A stretch of DNA of 64,000 nt from Sphingomonas sp. TZW2008 (GTDB taxonomy: Bacteria; Pseudomonadota; Alphaproteobacteria; Sphingomonadales; Sphingomonadaceae), in contig NZ_BDJB01000008.1 in the NCBI RefSeq assembly GCF_002117915.1, forward strand, positions 372,001-436,000, written 5' to 3'. Positions 45,815 to 54,985 of this stretch are shown here, in pieces. Position numbers and translations under genes: made by a program. Under the pieces are notes generated by a model that searched no databases, had not been told where the DNA came from, and saw nothing but the letters and a program-made list of their open reading frames with translations. Every line of letters begins with the position of its first letter. Position 1 is the first letter of the stretch.

Positions 45815-46513
45815 ATGCGGGTGCTGCTGATCGAAGACGAGCCGACGACCGCCAAGGCGATCGAGTTGATGCTCTCGGTGGAGGGGTTCAACGTCTATTC
45901 GACCGATCTTGGCGAGGAGGGCTTGGACCTCGGCAAGCTCTACGATTACGACATCATCCTGCTTGATCTCAACCTGCCCGACATGCACGGCTACGACGTG
46001 CTGAAGCGGCTGCGCGTCGCGCGCGTGTCGACGCCGGTGTTGATCCTGTCGGGCGTCAACGAGATGGATTCGAAGGTGCGCAGCTTCGGCTTCGGTGCTG
46101 ACGATTACGTGACCAAGCCGTTCCACCGCGAGGAACTGGTGGCGCGCATTCACGCCGTCGTGCGCCGCTCCAAGGGCCATTCGCAGTCGGTGATCCGTAC
46201 CGGCAAGCTCTCGGTCAATCTCGACGCCAAGACGGTCGAGGTCGACGGCGCGCGCGTGCACCTGACGGGCAAGGAATATGCGATGCTCGAGCTGCTCAGC
46301 TTGCGCAAGGGCACGACGCTCACCAAGGAAATGTTCCTCAACCATCTCTACGGCGGGATGGACGAGCCCGAGCTCAAGATCATCGACGTCTTCATCTGCA
46401 AGCTGCGCAAGAAGCTGAGCCTCGCATGCGAGGGCGAGAATTACATCGAGACCGTGTGGGGCCGCGGCTACGTGCTGCGCGAGCCGGACGAGGTCGCCGC
46501 CAAGGTCGCCTGA
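45815..46513 (+). CDS. ctrA: Cell cycle response regulator CtrA
   Basis: A 232-residue OmpR-family regulator that controls replication and cell-cycle genes. The receiver domain has the phospho-acceptor Asp51 ([16 protein letters not shown]) and [23 protein letters not shown]. The winged-helix DNA-binding domain holds the near-invariant [40 protein letters not shown] and RKKLS segments that define CtrA. ATG 45815 follows GGGGAAG. The protein ends in ...VAAKVA, not the double Ala degradation tag of the Caulobacter protein. A strong terminator follows. Confidence 0.96.
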   Translation: MRVLLIEDEPTTAKAIELMLSVEGFNVYSTDLGEEGLDLGKLYDYDIILLDLNLPDMHGYDVLKRLRVARVSTPVLILSGVNEMDSKVRSFGFGADDYVTKPFHREELVARIHAVVRRSKGHSQSVIRTGKLSVNLDAKTVEVDGARVHLTGKEYAMLELLSLRKGTTLTKEMFLNHLYGGMDEPELKIIDVFICKLRKKLSLACEGENYIETVWGRGYVLREPDEVAAKVA

Positions 46514-46550
46514 GGCCTAAAGCAATACTCCCGGAGTAAGGGAGGATGGA

Positions 46551-46583
46551 GGCCGCGACATCGGGGGGTGTCGCGGCCTTCTT
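46551..46583 (+). terminator. Intrinsic terminator after ctrA
   Basis: A perfect 10-base stem (GGCCGCGACA / TGTCGCGGCC) with an 8-base loop, followed by TTCTTC. It ends at the convergent stop of the glycosyltransferase gene and may act in both directions. Confidence 0.8.
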
Positions 46584-47755
46584 CATGTCTTGTGCGCGAC
46601 GAGCGCGGAAAGGTGCGCATGAAGCGCGGCGGCATTCGCCGCCCAGGTGAAGCCGAGCGCGCCGGCACGCGTCGCCTCCTGCGCCGGCGGATCAGCAAGG
46701 ATTCCGGCGATCGCGGCGGCGAAGCCGGTGGGACTTCGATCGGTCGTCCGCCCGGCGGCTGCGTCCTGCACGACGTCGGCCGCGCCGCCCGCCGCGGTGA
46801 TGACGATCGGCGTCCCGCACGCCAGCGCCTCGACCCACGCATTGGCAAGCCCCTCGGAAGCAGACGCCAGCGCCATCACGTCGGCGGCGGCGATCAGCCC
46901 GGGCACGTCGTCGTGCGGGATGCTGCCAAGCAGCCGCACGCGGTCTGCGATCCCGAGCCGCGCAGCCAGCGCCGCGAGCCTCGACCGCTCGGACCCTTCG
47001 CCCGCAATCCACAGCTGCACACCGGGTAGCCGGGCGACCGCCTCGATCACCACGTCGTGCCCCTTGCGTACGATCAGCGCCCCGACCGCCACGACGAGCG
47101 GCCCGCTGACGCCGAGACGCGCCTTCGCCGCCGCGCGGTCGACCGGCGCGAAGCGATCGAGGTCGACGCCGGTATGATGGACCATGACCCGCGCCGGATC
47201 GATCCCGATCGCCGCCATGTCCGCGCGCATCGCGGCGGAAACAGCCAGCAGGCCGTCCGCGCGATCACCGGCGTCACGCACCGATGCGGCGGTCGCCGGC
47301 CGATGCCCCCAGTAATGGATATCCGCGCCGCGCGCCTTAATCGACACCGGCACGCCGTACCGCGCACCCAGCGTCACCGCCGCCGGCCCGTCGGGAAAGA
47401 AGAACGACGCATCGATCACGTCGAACGCGAAGTCTTCGCGAATCTGATCGAGTACGGAGACGAGCGCGCGCGCCAAGGCGGCGGAATGATAGCGCCCATC
47501 GGTGCCCGGCCATGTCGTGAAGCGCGGCCGATCAACGGTAAGCCCCTTCCACGTTTCGCACCGCGGCAGCGCGGCGAGTGCGCGATAATGCGGATGCAGC
47601 CGCAGCGGCCACGGCGGCAGCCCGACCGGTGCGACCACGCGCACCGCCACCCCCGGCCGCACGGCAAGCCCCAGCGTCTGCCGCTCGACGAACACGCCGA
47701 AATTGCGCCGGCTGGCGTCGGGGAACAGCGAGGAGAGCGTCAGCACGCGAAGCAT
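46583..47755 (-). CDS. GT4-family glycosyltransferase
   Basis: A 390-residue retaining glycosyltransferase with two Rossmann lobes. The N-terminal lobe starts VLTLSSLFPDASRRNFGVFVERQTLGL, and the linker holds DRFAPVDRAAAKARLGVSGPLVVAVGALIVRKGHDVVIEAVARL. The nucleotide-sugar EX7E-like motif is ASEGLANAWVEALACGTPIVITAAGG. This matches exopolysaccharide or lipid glycosyltransferases; the acceptor is unknown. ATG 47755 (MLRVLTLSS) is chosen; upstream codons add only 11 residues. It is convergent with ctrA. Confidence 0.9.
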   Translation of the reverse strand: MLRVLTLSSLFPDASRRNFGVFVERQTLGLAVRPGVAVRVVAPVGLPPWPLRLHPHYRALAALPRCETWKGLTVDRPRFTTWPGTDGRYHSAALARALVSVLDQIREDFAFDVIDASFFFPDGPAAVTLGARYGVPVSIKARGADIHYWGHRPATAASVRDAGDRADGLLAVSAAMRADMAAIGIDPARVMVHHTGVDLDRFAPVDRAAAKARLGVSGPLVVAVGALIVRKGHDVVIEAVARLPGVQLWIAGEGSERSRLAALAARLGIADRVRLLGSIPHDDVPGLIAAADVMALASASEGLANAWVEALACGTPIVITAAGGAADVVQDAAAGRTTDRSPTGFAAAIAGILADPPAQEATRAGALGFTWAANAAALHAHLSALVAHKT

Positions 47756-47871
47756 CGCCGAGGTGTAGCGCCCGACCGTTAATCCCACCTATCCGTCAGG
47801 CAGAACACCGCTCCATCGGCGCCGCGCCGCCTTTTCTGGTCACTCCGCGCCCGTGCTGCTAGGCGGCGATT

Positions 47872-48834
47872 ATGGGGCACGGGCATCAAGGGCATCATCA
47901 CGGCCGCGGCGACGGCGCGCACGATCATGCGCATGACCACGGCCATCACCACCCCGCCCCGCCGGCATCTTGGGACCGCGCCTTTGCGATCGGCATCGCG
48001 CTCAACCTCGCCTATGTCGTAGCGGAGGCATCCGCCGGTCTTTGGACGGGATCGGTCGCGCTGCTCGCCGATGCCGGGCACAATCTGTCCGACGTGCTTG
48101 GCCTCGCGGTCGCCTGGGGCGGCGCGGCACTCGCTCGCCGTGCGCCGTCGAAGCGCTTCACCTATGGGCTGAAGGGCTCGACGATCCTCGCCGCGCTCGC
48201 CAACGCGCTGCTCCTGCTGGTGGCGATCGGCGCGATAGCGCTTGAGGCGGTGCAGCGGTTCGGTGAGGCGGCACCGGTGCCGGGGCTCACCGTATCGGCG
48301 GTCGCCGCGGTCGGCATCGCGATCAACGGCCTTACCGCGTGGCTGTTCGCGCGCGGCCGCAAGGGCGACGTCAACATCCGCGGCGCGTATCTCCACATGC
48401 TCGCCGACGCGATGGTCTCGGCAGGCGTCGTGCTCGCTGGCGTCGCGATCTGGCTGACCGGCATCGGCTGGATCGACCCCGCGGTCAGCCTAGTGATCGC
48501 CGCGCTGATCTTCTGGCAGACATGGGGGCTGCTGCGCGAGACGGTGGAGATGAGCCTTGCCGCCGTGCCGCGCGCGATCGACTATGATCGCGTCAGCGCC
48601 GCGCTTGCCGCGCTGCCGGGCGTCAAGCAGGTCCACGATCTGCACATCTGGCCGATGTCGACTACCGAACCGGTCCTCACCGCGCACCTGCTGATGCCCG
48701 CCGGCCATCCTGGAGACGCGTTTCTCGCGGGCACGCAGGACATGCTGCACCACGATTTCGGCATCGGCCACGCGACGCTGCAGATCGAGACGGGCGCGTC
48801 GCCGTGCGTGCTCGAGCCCGCCGCCGCGGTCTAG
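47872..48834 (+). CDS. Cation diffusion facilitator (zinc/cadmium exporter)
   Basis: A 320-residue CDF protein. The N-terminus is His-rich (MGHGHQGHHHGRGDGAHDHAHDHGHHH), a metal-sensing or chaperone tail. Six helices follow, with metal-site motifs VALLADAGHNLSDVLG (helix 2) and YLHMLADAMVSAGVV (helix 5), then the cytosolic domain (GVKQVHDLHIWPMS). The double AD-x-H/N-x-x-D pattern fits zinc/cadmium/cobalt exporters of the CzcD/ZitB group. It starts at ATG 47872 and overlaps the convergent neighbour by 4 bases. Confidence 0.93.
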   Translation: MGHGHQGHHHGRGDGAHDHAHDHGHHHPAPPASWDRAFAIGIALNLAYVVAEASAGLWTGSVALLADAGHNLSDVLGLAVAWGGAALARRAPSKRFTYGLKGSTILAALANALLLLVAIGAIALEAVQRFGEAAPVPGLTVSAVAAVGIAINGLTAWLFARGRKGDVNIRGAYLHMLADAMVSAGVVLAGVAIWLTGIGWIDPAVSLVIAALIFWQTWGLLRETVEMSLAAVPRAIDYDRVSAALAALPGVKQVHDLHIWPMSTTEPVLTAHLLMPAGHPGDAFLAGTQDMLHHDFGIGHATLQIETGASPCVLEPAAAV

Positions 48835-49187
48835 GCGTCAGCGAGCAGCGCCGCCCGCACGCGCCCGGTCAACGCGGCAAGTTCGGCGAACAGCCCCTCG
48901 TCGATCGCCTTGAAATTGAAGCAGGTCTTGCCCTGCCGCCTTTTCGCGAGGTCCGCCGATAGTCCGTCGGCAAGCGCCGGCGTGTCGTACAGCGGGATCA
49001 GGTGGAAGGCGACGTAGCTCTTCTTGATCGTCACCGTGCCGAACCAGCCAGGCTCGCCGGTCTTCGGATCCCGCCGGTGCGTCCGCACGACGAGATCACC
49101 CGGCACGTCGCGCTCGATTACCTGATCGCCCGCCGCCGCCAGCATGATCGCGCGCAGCCGCGCATATACCGCCGCGAAATCCGCCAT
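48831..49187 (-). CDS. Conserved hypothetical protein
   Basis: A 118-residue soluble protein. The pattern KTGEPGWFGTVTIKKSYVAFHLIPLYDTPALADGLSADLAKRRQGKTCFNFKAIDEGLFAELAALTGRV is reminiscent of the DUF1801/YdhG-like fold used for small-molecule or iron-linked roles, but I cannot place it with certainty. No signal peptide or helix. ATG 49187 follows GGAGGGCGACG. It is convergent with the CDF gene. Confidence 0.68.
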   Translation of the reverse strand: MADFAAVYARLRAIMLAAAGDQVIERDVPGDLVVRTHRRDPKTGEPGWFGTVTIKKSYVAFHLIPLYDTPALADGLSADLAKRRQGKTCFNFKAIDEGLFAELAALTGRVRAALLADA

Positions 49188-49253
49188 CGTCGCCCTCCTT
49201 GCCGACCAAGGTGGAACGTCGGCGCGGCAGCCGTCAAGCGATCGCAGCGCCGA

Positions 49254-50264
49254 TCAATAGACGCGCGCCACCGCGAACTCGACCGCCTCGACCATCGCGT
49301 CCTTCGCCTTGCCGCTGGCGAACGGTGCGATCGCGTCGATCGCGCGCTGGCCATAGTGGCGCGCGCGCGCGATCGTGTCGTCGACCGCGCGGCTCGATCG
49401 CACCAGCTCGATCGCGTGGACGAAATCGGCATCGCTGTCGCGCCGCCCCTCGACCGCGTCCTTCCAGAACTTGCGCTCTTCCTCGTTGCCGCGCGCATAG
49501 GCGAGGATGACGGGCAGCGTCATCTTGCCTTCGCGGAAATCGTCGCCGGCGTCCTTACCCATCGTGCCCGCGTCCGACGTATAGTCGATCGCATCGTCGA
49601 CCAGCTGGAACGCGATGCCTAGGTTGCGGCCGTACGCGTCGAGCGCCGCCTCCTCCGCCTCCGGCCGTTCGGCCACCACCGCCGCGATCCGGCATGCCGC
49701 CGCGAACAGCGCCGCCGTCTTAGCGTTGATGATCTCCAGATAGCGATCCTCGCCGGTATCGACGCGCCGCGCGGCGGTCAGCTGGTGCACCTCGCCTTCG
49801 GCGATCACCGCGCTGGCGTTGGACAGGATCTTGAGCACCTTGAGGCTGCCGTCTTCCACCATCAGCTCGAAGCTGCGACTGAACAGGAAATCGCCCACCA
49901 GCACGCTCGCGGGATTGCCCCAGATGATGTTCGCGGTGCGCTTGCCGCGCCTGAGGTCCGATCCGTCGACCACGTCGTCGTGCAGCAGCGTCGCGGTGTG
50001 GATGAACTCGACCGCGGCGGCGAGCCGGTGGTGCCGCGTCCCCGAATAGCCGAGCAGCTTCGCGCTCGCGAGCGTCAGCATCGGACGCATGCGTTTGCCC
50101 CCGCCCGCGATGAGATGCCCGGCGAGTTCGGGAATCAGCGGGATCTGCGACTGCATGCGATCGAGGATCGCGGCATTCACGAGGTTCATGTCGCCGGCGA
50201 CAAGCTGGATCATCGGATCGAGCGAGGGCTGGCGGCCGGCGAGGCGGTGGACGGTGGCGCTCAT
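49254..50264 (-). CDS. ispB: All-trans polyprenyl diphosphate synthase
   Basis: A 336-residue chain-elongating prenyltransferase, most likely making the ubiquinone side chain. The first Asp-rich motif is LLHDDVVDGSDLRRGKRTAN (about residue 95) and the second is FQLVDDAIDYTSDAGTMGKDAGDD. GGGKRMRPMLTLASAKLLGYSG precedes them. The product length (usually C50 in sphingomonads) depends on the residues before the first motif and was not determined. ATG 50264. It is divergent from chorismate mutase. Confidence 0.93.
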   Translation of the reverse strand: MSATVHRLAGRQPSLDPMIQLVAGDMNLVNAAILDRMQSQIPLIPELAGHLIAGGGKRMRPMLTLASAKLLGYSGTRHHRLAAAVEFIHTATLLHDDVVDGSDLRRGKRTANIIWGNPASVLVGDFLFSRSFELMVEDGSLKVLKILSNASAVIAEGEVHQLTAARRVDTGEDRYLEIINAKTAALFAAACRIAAVVAERPEAEEAALDAYGRNLGIAFQLVDDAIDYTSDAGTMGKDAGDDFREGKMTLPVILAYARGNEEERKFWKDAVEGRRDSDADFVHAIELVRSSRAVDDTIARARHYGQRAIDAIAPFASGKAKDAMVEAVEFAVARVY

Positions 50265-50327
50265 CTGCTGCGTCCTCTACGGACGCAGGCGCAAGGCCGC
50301 AACCGCGCGAGCCATGGGAGGGTGCGA

Positions 50328-50606
50328 ATGCCGGACGAGGTGCTGAAGGGTTACCGCAGGAGCATCGACAACATCGACGCCGCGCTCGTTTGCCTGCTCG
50401 CTGAGCGGTTCAAGGTGACGCAGGCGGTGGGGCGCTACAAGGCCGAAGCGGGGCTGCCGCCGGCCGATCCCGGCCGTGAGGAGGCGCAGATCGGCCGGTT
50501 GCGCGCGCTCGCCGAGGAGGCCGAGCTCGATCCCGAATTCAGCGAGAAGTTCCTGCGCTTCATCATCGACGAGGTGATCCGCCACCACGAGCAGCTGCGC
50601 GGCTAA
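50328..50606 (+). CDS. Chorismate mutase (AroQ type)
   Basis: A 92-residue all-helical AroQ domain converting chorismate to prephenate. The pattern is YRRSIDNIDAALVCLLAERFKVTQAVGRYKAEAGLPPADPGREEAQIGRLRALAEE, with Arg and Lys at the usual active-site positions, and ends with FIIDEVIRHHEQLR. It is standalone, without a prephenate dehydratase. ATG 50328 has a GGGAGGG ribosome binding site; the open frame upstream is antisense to ispB. Confidence 0.92.
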   Translation: MPDEVLKGYRRSIDNIDAALVCLLAERFKVTQAVGRYKAEAGLPPADPGREEAQIGRLRALAEEAELDPEFSEKFLRFIIDEVIRHHEQLRG

Positions 50607-50635
50607 GCCCCGCACCTGCCGGGTTGCCTGATCCC

Positions 50636-50660
50636 GCCGGCCGTTAGCACCACGGCCGGC
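50636..50660. terminator. Hairpin between convergent chorismate mutase and nuclease genes
   Basis: A 9-base perfect stem (GCCGGCCGT / ACGGCCGGC) with a 7-base loop spans the stop codon region of the nuclease gene. It likely serves both converging transcripts. No T-run. Confidence 0.4.
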
Positions 50661-51192
50661 GCCGGCCCTCCCACGGCCGGGCGAGGCCCTCGTCGATCAG
50701 CGTATCGCCCAGCGACACGCCGTCGCGCGTGACGATCGCTAGCCGCCGGCCGTAGCGATCGGTCGGCCGATCCGCCGCCGCCAGCTCAATCGGCCCGGCG
50801 TTGAGCAGCGCCTGCAACCGCCGTGTCGCGCGGTCGCCTAGTTCCGCCTCCGCGGGGCAGCGCGGCGGGTGCGTCTCGGGTGTGTCGATATCGGCGATGC
50901 GTACCTTTTCGCCCGCGATCCAGAAGGTGTCGCCGTCGACGACGCAATTCGTGCCGCCGCCGCTGTGGCACAGCGTGAACCTCCCCGTCGCCGCGATCGA
51001 CGAGGGCAGCATCGCATCGTCCCCGTTCATGATGTCGGGCACCGACAACACGCCGACGGCAAGGCCGATCGCCACCGCCACGGCACCGATCGCCGCGACG
51101 GGGGAGCGCCGCCGCCGCTTGGGCGCGGGCCAGAAGGTGACGGGCGCGGGCCGCGTACGGCGCGAGCGACGGAAATTAGGTTCGTGCCGCAT
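50644..51192 (-). CDS. Thermonuclease-family (SNase-like) protein
   Basis: A 182-residue protein with one N-terminal helix (AAIGAVAVAIGLAVGVLSVP) and a staphylococcal-nuclease-like domain. Active-site features are CVVDGDTFWIAGEKVRIADIDTPETHPPRC (Asp and Arg), then RPTDRYGRRLAIVTRDGVSLGDTLIDEGLARPW. Several Cys may bridge. It is anchored and probably periplasmic. The N-terminus is very basic (RRSRRTRPAP, KRRRRSP). It starts at ATG 51192 and is convergent with chorismate mutase. Confidence 0.86.
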   Translation of the reverse strand: MRHEPNFRRSRRTRPAPVTFWPAPKRRRRSPVAAIGAVAVAIGLAVGVLSVPDIMNGDDAMLPSSIAATGRFTLCHSGGGTNCVVDGDTFWIAGEKVRIADIDTPETHPPRCPAEAELGDRATRRLQALLNAGPIELAAADRPTDRYGRRLAIVTRDGVSLGDTLIDEGLARPWEGRRRPWC

Positions 51193-51286
51193 GCCGGCGT
51201 CCGTGCCGGCATAGCGGTTATCGAGCGCTGAACGGCGCCGCCGAAACGGACGAACCGTTCGGCGCGACGATCAGCGTCGAGGCGGC

Positions 51287-52078
51287 TCAGCGCCCGGTGA
51301 AGCTCGCCGGACGCTTCTCGAGGAAGCTCGCCATCCCCTCCTTGAAGTCCGCGCTCTGGAACAGCGGCAGCAGCTGGAGATAGACGTGCTGGACGTGCGT
51401 GTCGAAGCTCTCATCGAGCCCCATGCGCATCAGCCGCTTGGCGCCCTGCACCGCCATCGGTGCGTTGGCGGCGATCTCCAGCGCGATCGCGCGCGCGCGG
51501 CTCGCGACCTCGCCGGTCGGCACCACTTCGTTAACGAGGCCTTCCTTCAGGCAATCCTCGGCGCCCAGCGTGCGGCCGGTGAAGATGATTTCCGCCGCCT
51601 TCGCCCAGCCGAGCATCCGCGGCAGGAACCACGTGCCGCCCGATTCGGGCAGCACCCCGCGCTTGACAAATGCCGCCGCAAGCTTCGCGTCCGCTGCCAT
51701 CACGCGAATGTCGCAGCCGAGCGCCATGTCCATGCCGTATCCGGCGGCCGAACCGTTGAGCGCCGCGATCACCGGCTTGTCGAGCGCGTGAAGCACCGTC
51801 GGCGGCGTGTTCCTGAGGTCGATCGTCGCGCCGAATGTCGCCGAGGACGAGCCGATCCCCTCCCCCTTCGTCGCCGCGTTGAGATCGAGCCCGGCGCAGA
51901 ACGCCCGGCCGGTGCCCGTCAGCACGATGACGCGAACGTCGCGATCCTCGCCCGCGCGCACCAGCAGCCGAGTCAGCTTGTCGAGCATCGGGCCGGAAAT
52001 CGTATTCATCCGCTCCGGGCGGTTCAGCGTCAGCGTCGCGATGCCTTCCGACACCTCGTAGGTAACGTCCTCGCTCAT
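51287..52078 (-). CDS. Enoyl-CoA hydratase/isomerase family protein
   Basis: A 263-residue crotonase-fold enzyme. Oxyanion-hole segments are FCAGLDLNAATKG and ALNGSAAGYGMDMALGCDIRVMAADAKLAAAFVKRGVLPESGGTWFLPRMLGWAKAAE. The Glu/Gly pattern of the second (PESGG) resembles the hydratase/isomerase group for fatty or aromatic acyl-CoA breakdown. It follows the nitronate monooxygenase gene by 24 bases on the same strand, so probably one operon. The substrate is unknown. Confidence 0.9.
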   Translation of the reverse strand: MSEDVTYEVSEGIATLTLNRPERMNTISGPMLDKLTRLLVRAGEDRDVRVIVLTGTGRAFCAGLDLNAATKGEGIGSSSATFGATIDLRNTPPTVLHALDKPVIAALNGSAAGYGMDMALGCDIRVMAADAKLAAAFVKRGVLPESGGTWFLPRMLGWAKAAEIIFTGRTLGAEDCLKEGLVNEVVPTGEVASRARAIALEIAANAPMAVQGAKRLMRMGLDESFDTHVQHVYLQLLPLFQSADFKEGMASFLEKRPASFTGR

Positions 52079-52102
52079 ATCCTCATCCTTTCCGTTCAGC
52101 GC

Positions 52103-53038
52103 TCACGCCGCGCGCGCCAGTCGCGCCACCGTCGCGGCATATTCGGCCATCGTATCGTCGAAGATCTGCGCCACCGGCTTCACCTCGCGGATGCGCCCGG
52201 CTACCTGGCCAGTCAGCGCGATCCCCGCTTCCAGGTCGCCGCCGAAATAGACCGCCTGCGTATCCGCGAACTCGCCGAAAATGTTCGGCGTGCCTTCCTT
52301 CTCGATCCGGCTGGTGCGGTCGGTGCGCAGCGCGCGCAGCGCCGGGCCGGGCCCCGAGCGGTTCAGGAACACGGTGTCGGTGGCATCCGCCTCGACGATC
52401 GCGGTCTTCCAATTGTCGTGCACCGGGCATTCGGCGGACGAGAGGATGCGCGTCCCCATCAGCACGCCTTCAGCGCCTAGCGCGAACGCCGCGGCCATCG
52501 TTCGCCCGTCCATGATTCCGCCCGCCGCCACGACGGGCACGTCGACCGCCTCGACCACCTGCGGCACCAGCACCATGGTGGAGACATCCTTGGCGTTCTT
52601 GAACCCGCCGCCCTCGCCGCCCTCGACGATCAGCCCGTCGACGCCCGCCTCGACCGCGCGCAGCGCGCCGGCAAGGCTCGGCACGACATGAAACACGGTC
52701 AGCCCTGCGGCCTTGAGCATGCCGGTATATTTCATCGGATCGCCCGCCGAGGTGGTGACGAAGCGGATGCCCTGATCGATCACGAACTGGACGATGCCCG
52801 GATCGCGCACGAACGCCTGCGCCACGTTCACGCCGAACGGCTTGGTCGTAAGCTCGCGCATCTTGAGGATCTCGGTGCGCACCGCTTCGAGATCGCCCGA
52901 CGACGTCTCGATGATTCCCATCCCGCCAGCGTTCGACACCGCCGACGACAAGTGCGATCGCGCGATCCAGCCCATCGCCGCCTGAATGATCGGCTTCTCG
53001 ATGCCCAGCATCTCGGTGATGCGCGTCTTCAGCGCCAT
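52103..53038 (-). CDS. Nitronate monooxygenase family protein
   Basis: A 311-residue FMN-binding TIM barrel of the nitronate monooxygenase (2-nitropropane dioxygenase) family. Landmarks are EKPIIQAAMGWIARSHLSSAVSNAGGMGIIE, GVNVAQAF, VEGGEGGGFKNAKDVSTMVLVPQVVEAVDVPVVAAGGIMDGRTMAAAFALGAEGVLMGTRI. These are normal FMN-phosphate loops. It may detoxify nitroalkanes or act on enoyl-type substrates. It starts at ATG 53038. It lies upstream of the enoyl-CoA hydratase gene in one likely operon. Confidence 0.9.
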   Translation of the reverse strand: MALKTRITEMLGIEKPIIQAAMGWIARSHLSSAVSNAGGMGIIETSSGDLEAVRTEILKMRELTTKPFGVNVAQAFVRDPGIVQFVIDQGIRFVTTSAGDPMKYTGMLKAAGLTVFHVVPSLAGALRAVEAGVDGLIVEGGEGGGFKNAKDVSTMVLVPQVVEAVDVPVVAAGGIMDGRTMAAAFALGAEGVLMGTRILSSAECPVHDNWKTAIVEADATDTVFLNRSGPGPALRALRTDRTSRIEKEGTPNIFGEFADTQAVYFGGDLEAGIALTGQVAGRIREVKPVAQIFDDTMAEYAATVARLARAA

Positions 53039-53102
53039 TGGCCCTCTCCCCGACTTTTCGAAGATCGGGTTTACACAGGCGACGCCTGGCTTCCAGCCTT
53101 TT

Positions 53103-54086
53103 TCAACAAGTGAGTGCGAGCAGCGCGAAGGTCGCTAGCCAGTGCGCGCCCATGTAATCGTCGGCGAGATGCGGCAGGCTGGCATCAAGATGCGCCGTCG
53201 CGGCGGCGAGCGCGGCCGTCGCGACTTCGCGATCCGGCAGCGCCGCGGCGATCGTGCGCCAGCACCACGCGCGGCTTAGGTTCAGCCCATCGAGGTGCGC
53301 GATCTTGCCGTCGCTGCGGTCGGAGACGATCGCCGGCGTGAACAGCGTCGTCGGCCGCCCCGCCGCCGCGTCGGGCAGAAAACCGTCGAACCATGCGCCG
53401 AAGTCTTCGCCCAGCACGCGGCTCATCAGCAGCGCCTCGCTGAGCGCGGAGGACAGGAACTCGTCGCCGCCCGGCTCCCACGCCTGACACCCGCGATCAC
53501 CGGAGAACCAGTCGCGCGCCCGCGCATCAATCAGTGCGACCAGTGCCGCGTCGTGATCACACCCCCAGTCGCGCGCCAATGTCAGCGCGAACGCCGTGTT
53601 GAAGTGCGTGCCGACGCGAATCGGATAGGTGAGCTTGGGCAGATGCTGGTGGAAGCGCGTCGCGAAGGCACGCGCCAGCGGCGCCAGCGCCGCGGCCCAA
53701 GGCGCGTCGTGACGAACTGCCTCGCCGTGAAGCGCCAGCGCCCAGCCCCACCCGTACGGCCGTTCGAACCCGGCGGCATAGGGCAGCGCCAGCCGCGCCA
53801 CCTCGCCCGCCACCTTGTCGGGCACCAGCATCGCGTCGGCCCGCGCGCGGATTGCATCGGCCTCGGGAAGGTCGGGGAACAGCCGCGCGATCGTCAGCAG
53901 TTGCCACCAGCCGTGGACGCAGCTGTGCCAGTCGAAGCTGCCGTGGAAGATCGGGTGGATCTCGTGCGGCTCGCGCAGATCGCCCGGCCCGCTCAGCACC
54001 TGATCGAGCTTATACGGATATTGCTGGCCGATATGGCCGAGCGTCAGCCGCGCGAAGCCGGCGGCGGTATCCGCGGTCAGGGTCAT
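53103..54086 (-). CDS. DUF2891 family protein
   Basis: A 327-residue soluble protein of the DUF2891 family, with an all-helical toroid look. Landmarks are HPIFHGSFDWHSCVHGWWQLLTIARLFPDL, FERPYGWGWALALHGEA, LTYPIRVGTHFNTAFALTLARDW and WEPGGDEFLSSALSEALLMSRVLG. No enzyme activity is established for the family. ATG 54086 overlaps the DUF979 stop by 4 bases; an earlier ATG at 54101 adds five residues. It is the last gene of the DUF969-DUF979-DUF2891 operon. Confidence 0.88.
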   Translation of the reverse strand: MTLTADTAAGFARLTLGHIGQQYPYKLDQVLSGPGDLREPHEIHPIFHGSFDWHSCVHGWWQLLTIARLFPDLPEADAIRARADAMLVPDKVAGEVARLALPYAAGFERPYGWGWALALHGEAVRHDAPWAAALAPLARAFATRFHQHLPKLTYPIRVGTHFNTAFALTLARDWGCDHDAALVALIDARARDWFSGDRGCQAWEPGGDEFLSSALSEALLMSRVLGEDFGAWFDGFLPDAAAGRPTTLFTPAIVSDRSDGKIAHLDGLNLSRAWCWRTIAAALPDREVATAALAAATAHLDASLPHLADDYMGAHWLATFALLALTC

Positions 54087-54985
54087 GCGACGATCCACCA
54101 TAGAAGCGCGATGTTGAAGGCGAGCAGCGGCAGCGCGGTCGGCACCTGCGCGCGGATCACGCCGTTGGCGTCCTTGAGCTCGAGCAGCGCGGCGGGCACC
54201 AGATTGAAGTTCGCCGCCATCGGCGTCATCAGCGTGCCACAGAACCCCGCGAGCATGCCGATCGCGGCCACCGGTGCAGGATCAGCACCATAGGCTTTCA
54301 CCAGGAGGGGGATGCCGACCGCCGCCGCCATCACCGGAAAGGCAGCAAAGGCATTGCCCATCACCATCGTGAACAATGCCATGCCGATTCCGAAGGCGAG
54401 CACCGCGCCGAGCACGCTGCCCGCGGGGATCGCGACGCCGACCAGCCTCCCGACGACCTCGCCGACGCCGGCGAGCGCGAACACCGCGCCGAGGCTCGCC
54501 AGCATCTGCGGCAGCACCGCCGCCCAGCCGATATCGTCCATCAGCGCGCGCCCGGCGCGAAACGGCTCGGCCGGCGCGGGCCTGAGCCAGGCGTAGCACA
54601 GCGCAAGCGCGCACAGCACGCCGGCCGTCAGCGCGACGAGCGTCGCCTGCTTGGCATCGAACAGCGCGGGAAATTGCTTGAACACGAACGTGCCGATCAG
54701 CGCGGTAGCGGGGATCACCAGCGCTGGCACGAATACCGTCGCGCCGCGCGTCGCCGGCTCGCCCGCCGGCACGCGCCGCCTCATCCGCCCGCTCGCGGCG
54801 ATCGCCACCAGCGCGAGGACGAGCACGCCGTTGCCCACGTCGCCCAACCTATCGCCGGCGAGGAAGCTCGTCGCGATCAGCGCGTAGAAGCCGGTGTTCG
54901 CCCAGCGCCGCTCGACGAACGACAGGATCGCGAATGCGAGAAAGGTCAGCCCGGCGACGAGATAGACGAAATTCAGCCCGATCAT
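54083..54985 (-). CDS. DUF979 family membrane protein
   Basis: A 300-residue inner-membrane protein of the DUF979 family with about nine helices. It opens with LNFVYLVAGLTFLAFAILSFVERRWANTGFYALIATSFLAGDRLGDVGNGVLVLALV. The segment MGNAFAAFPVMAAAVGIPLLVKAYGADPAPVAAIGMLAGFCGTLMTPMAANFN is highly family-like. It overlaps DUF969 by 4 bases (start ATG 54985) and DUF2891 by 4 bases. With DUF969 it is probably one two-part transporter. Confidence 0.9.
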   Translation of the reverse strand: MIGLNFVYLVAGLTFLAFAILSFVERRWANTGFYALIATSFLAGDRLGDVGNGVLVLALVAIAASGRMRRRVPAGEPATRGATVFVPALVIPATALIGTFVFKQFPALFDAKQATLVALTAGVLCALALCYAWLRPAPAEPFRAGRALMDDIGWAAVLPQMLASLGAVFALAGVGEVVGRLVGVAIPAGSVLGAVLAFGIGMALFTMVMGNAFAAFPVMAAAVGIPLLVKAYGADPAPVAAIGMLAGFCGTLMTPMAANFNLVPAALLELKDANGVIRAQVPTALPLLAFNIALLWWIVA

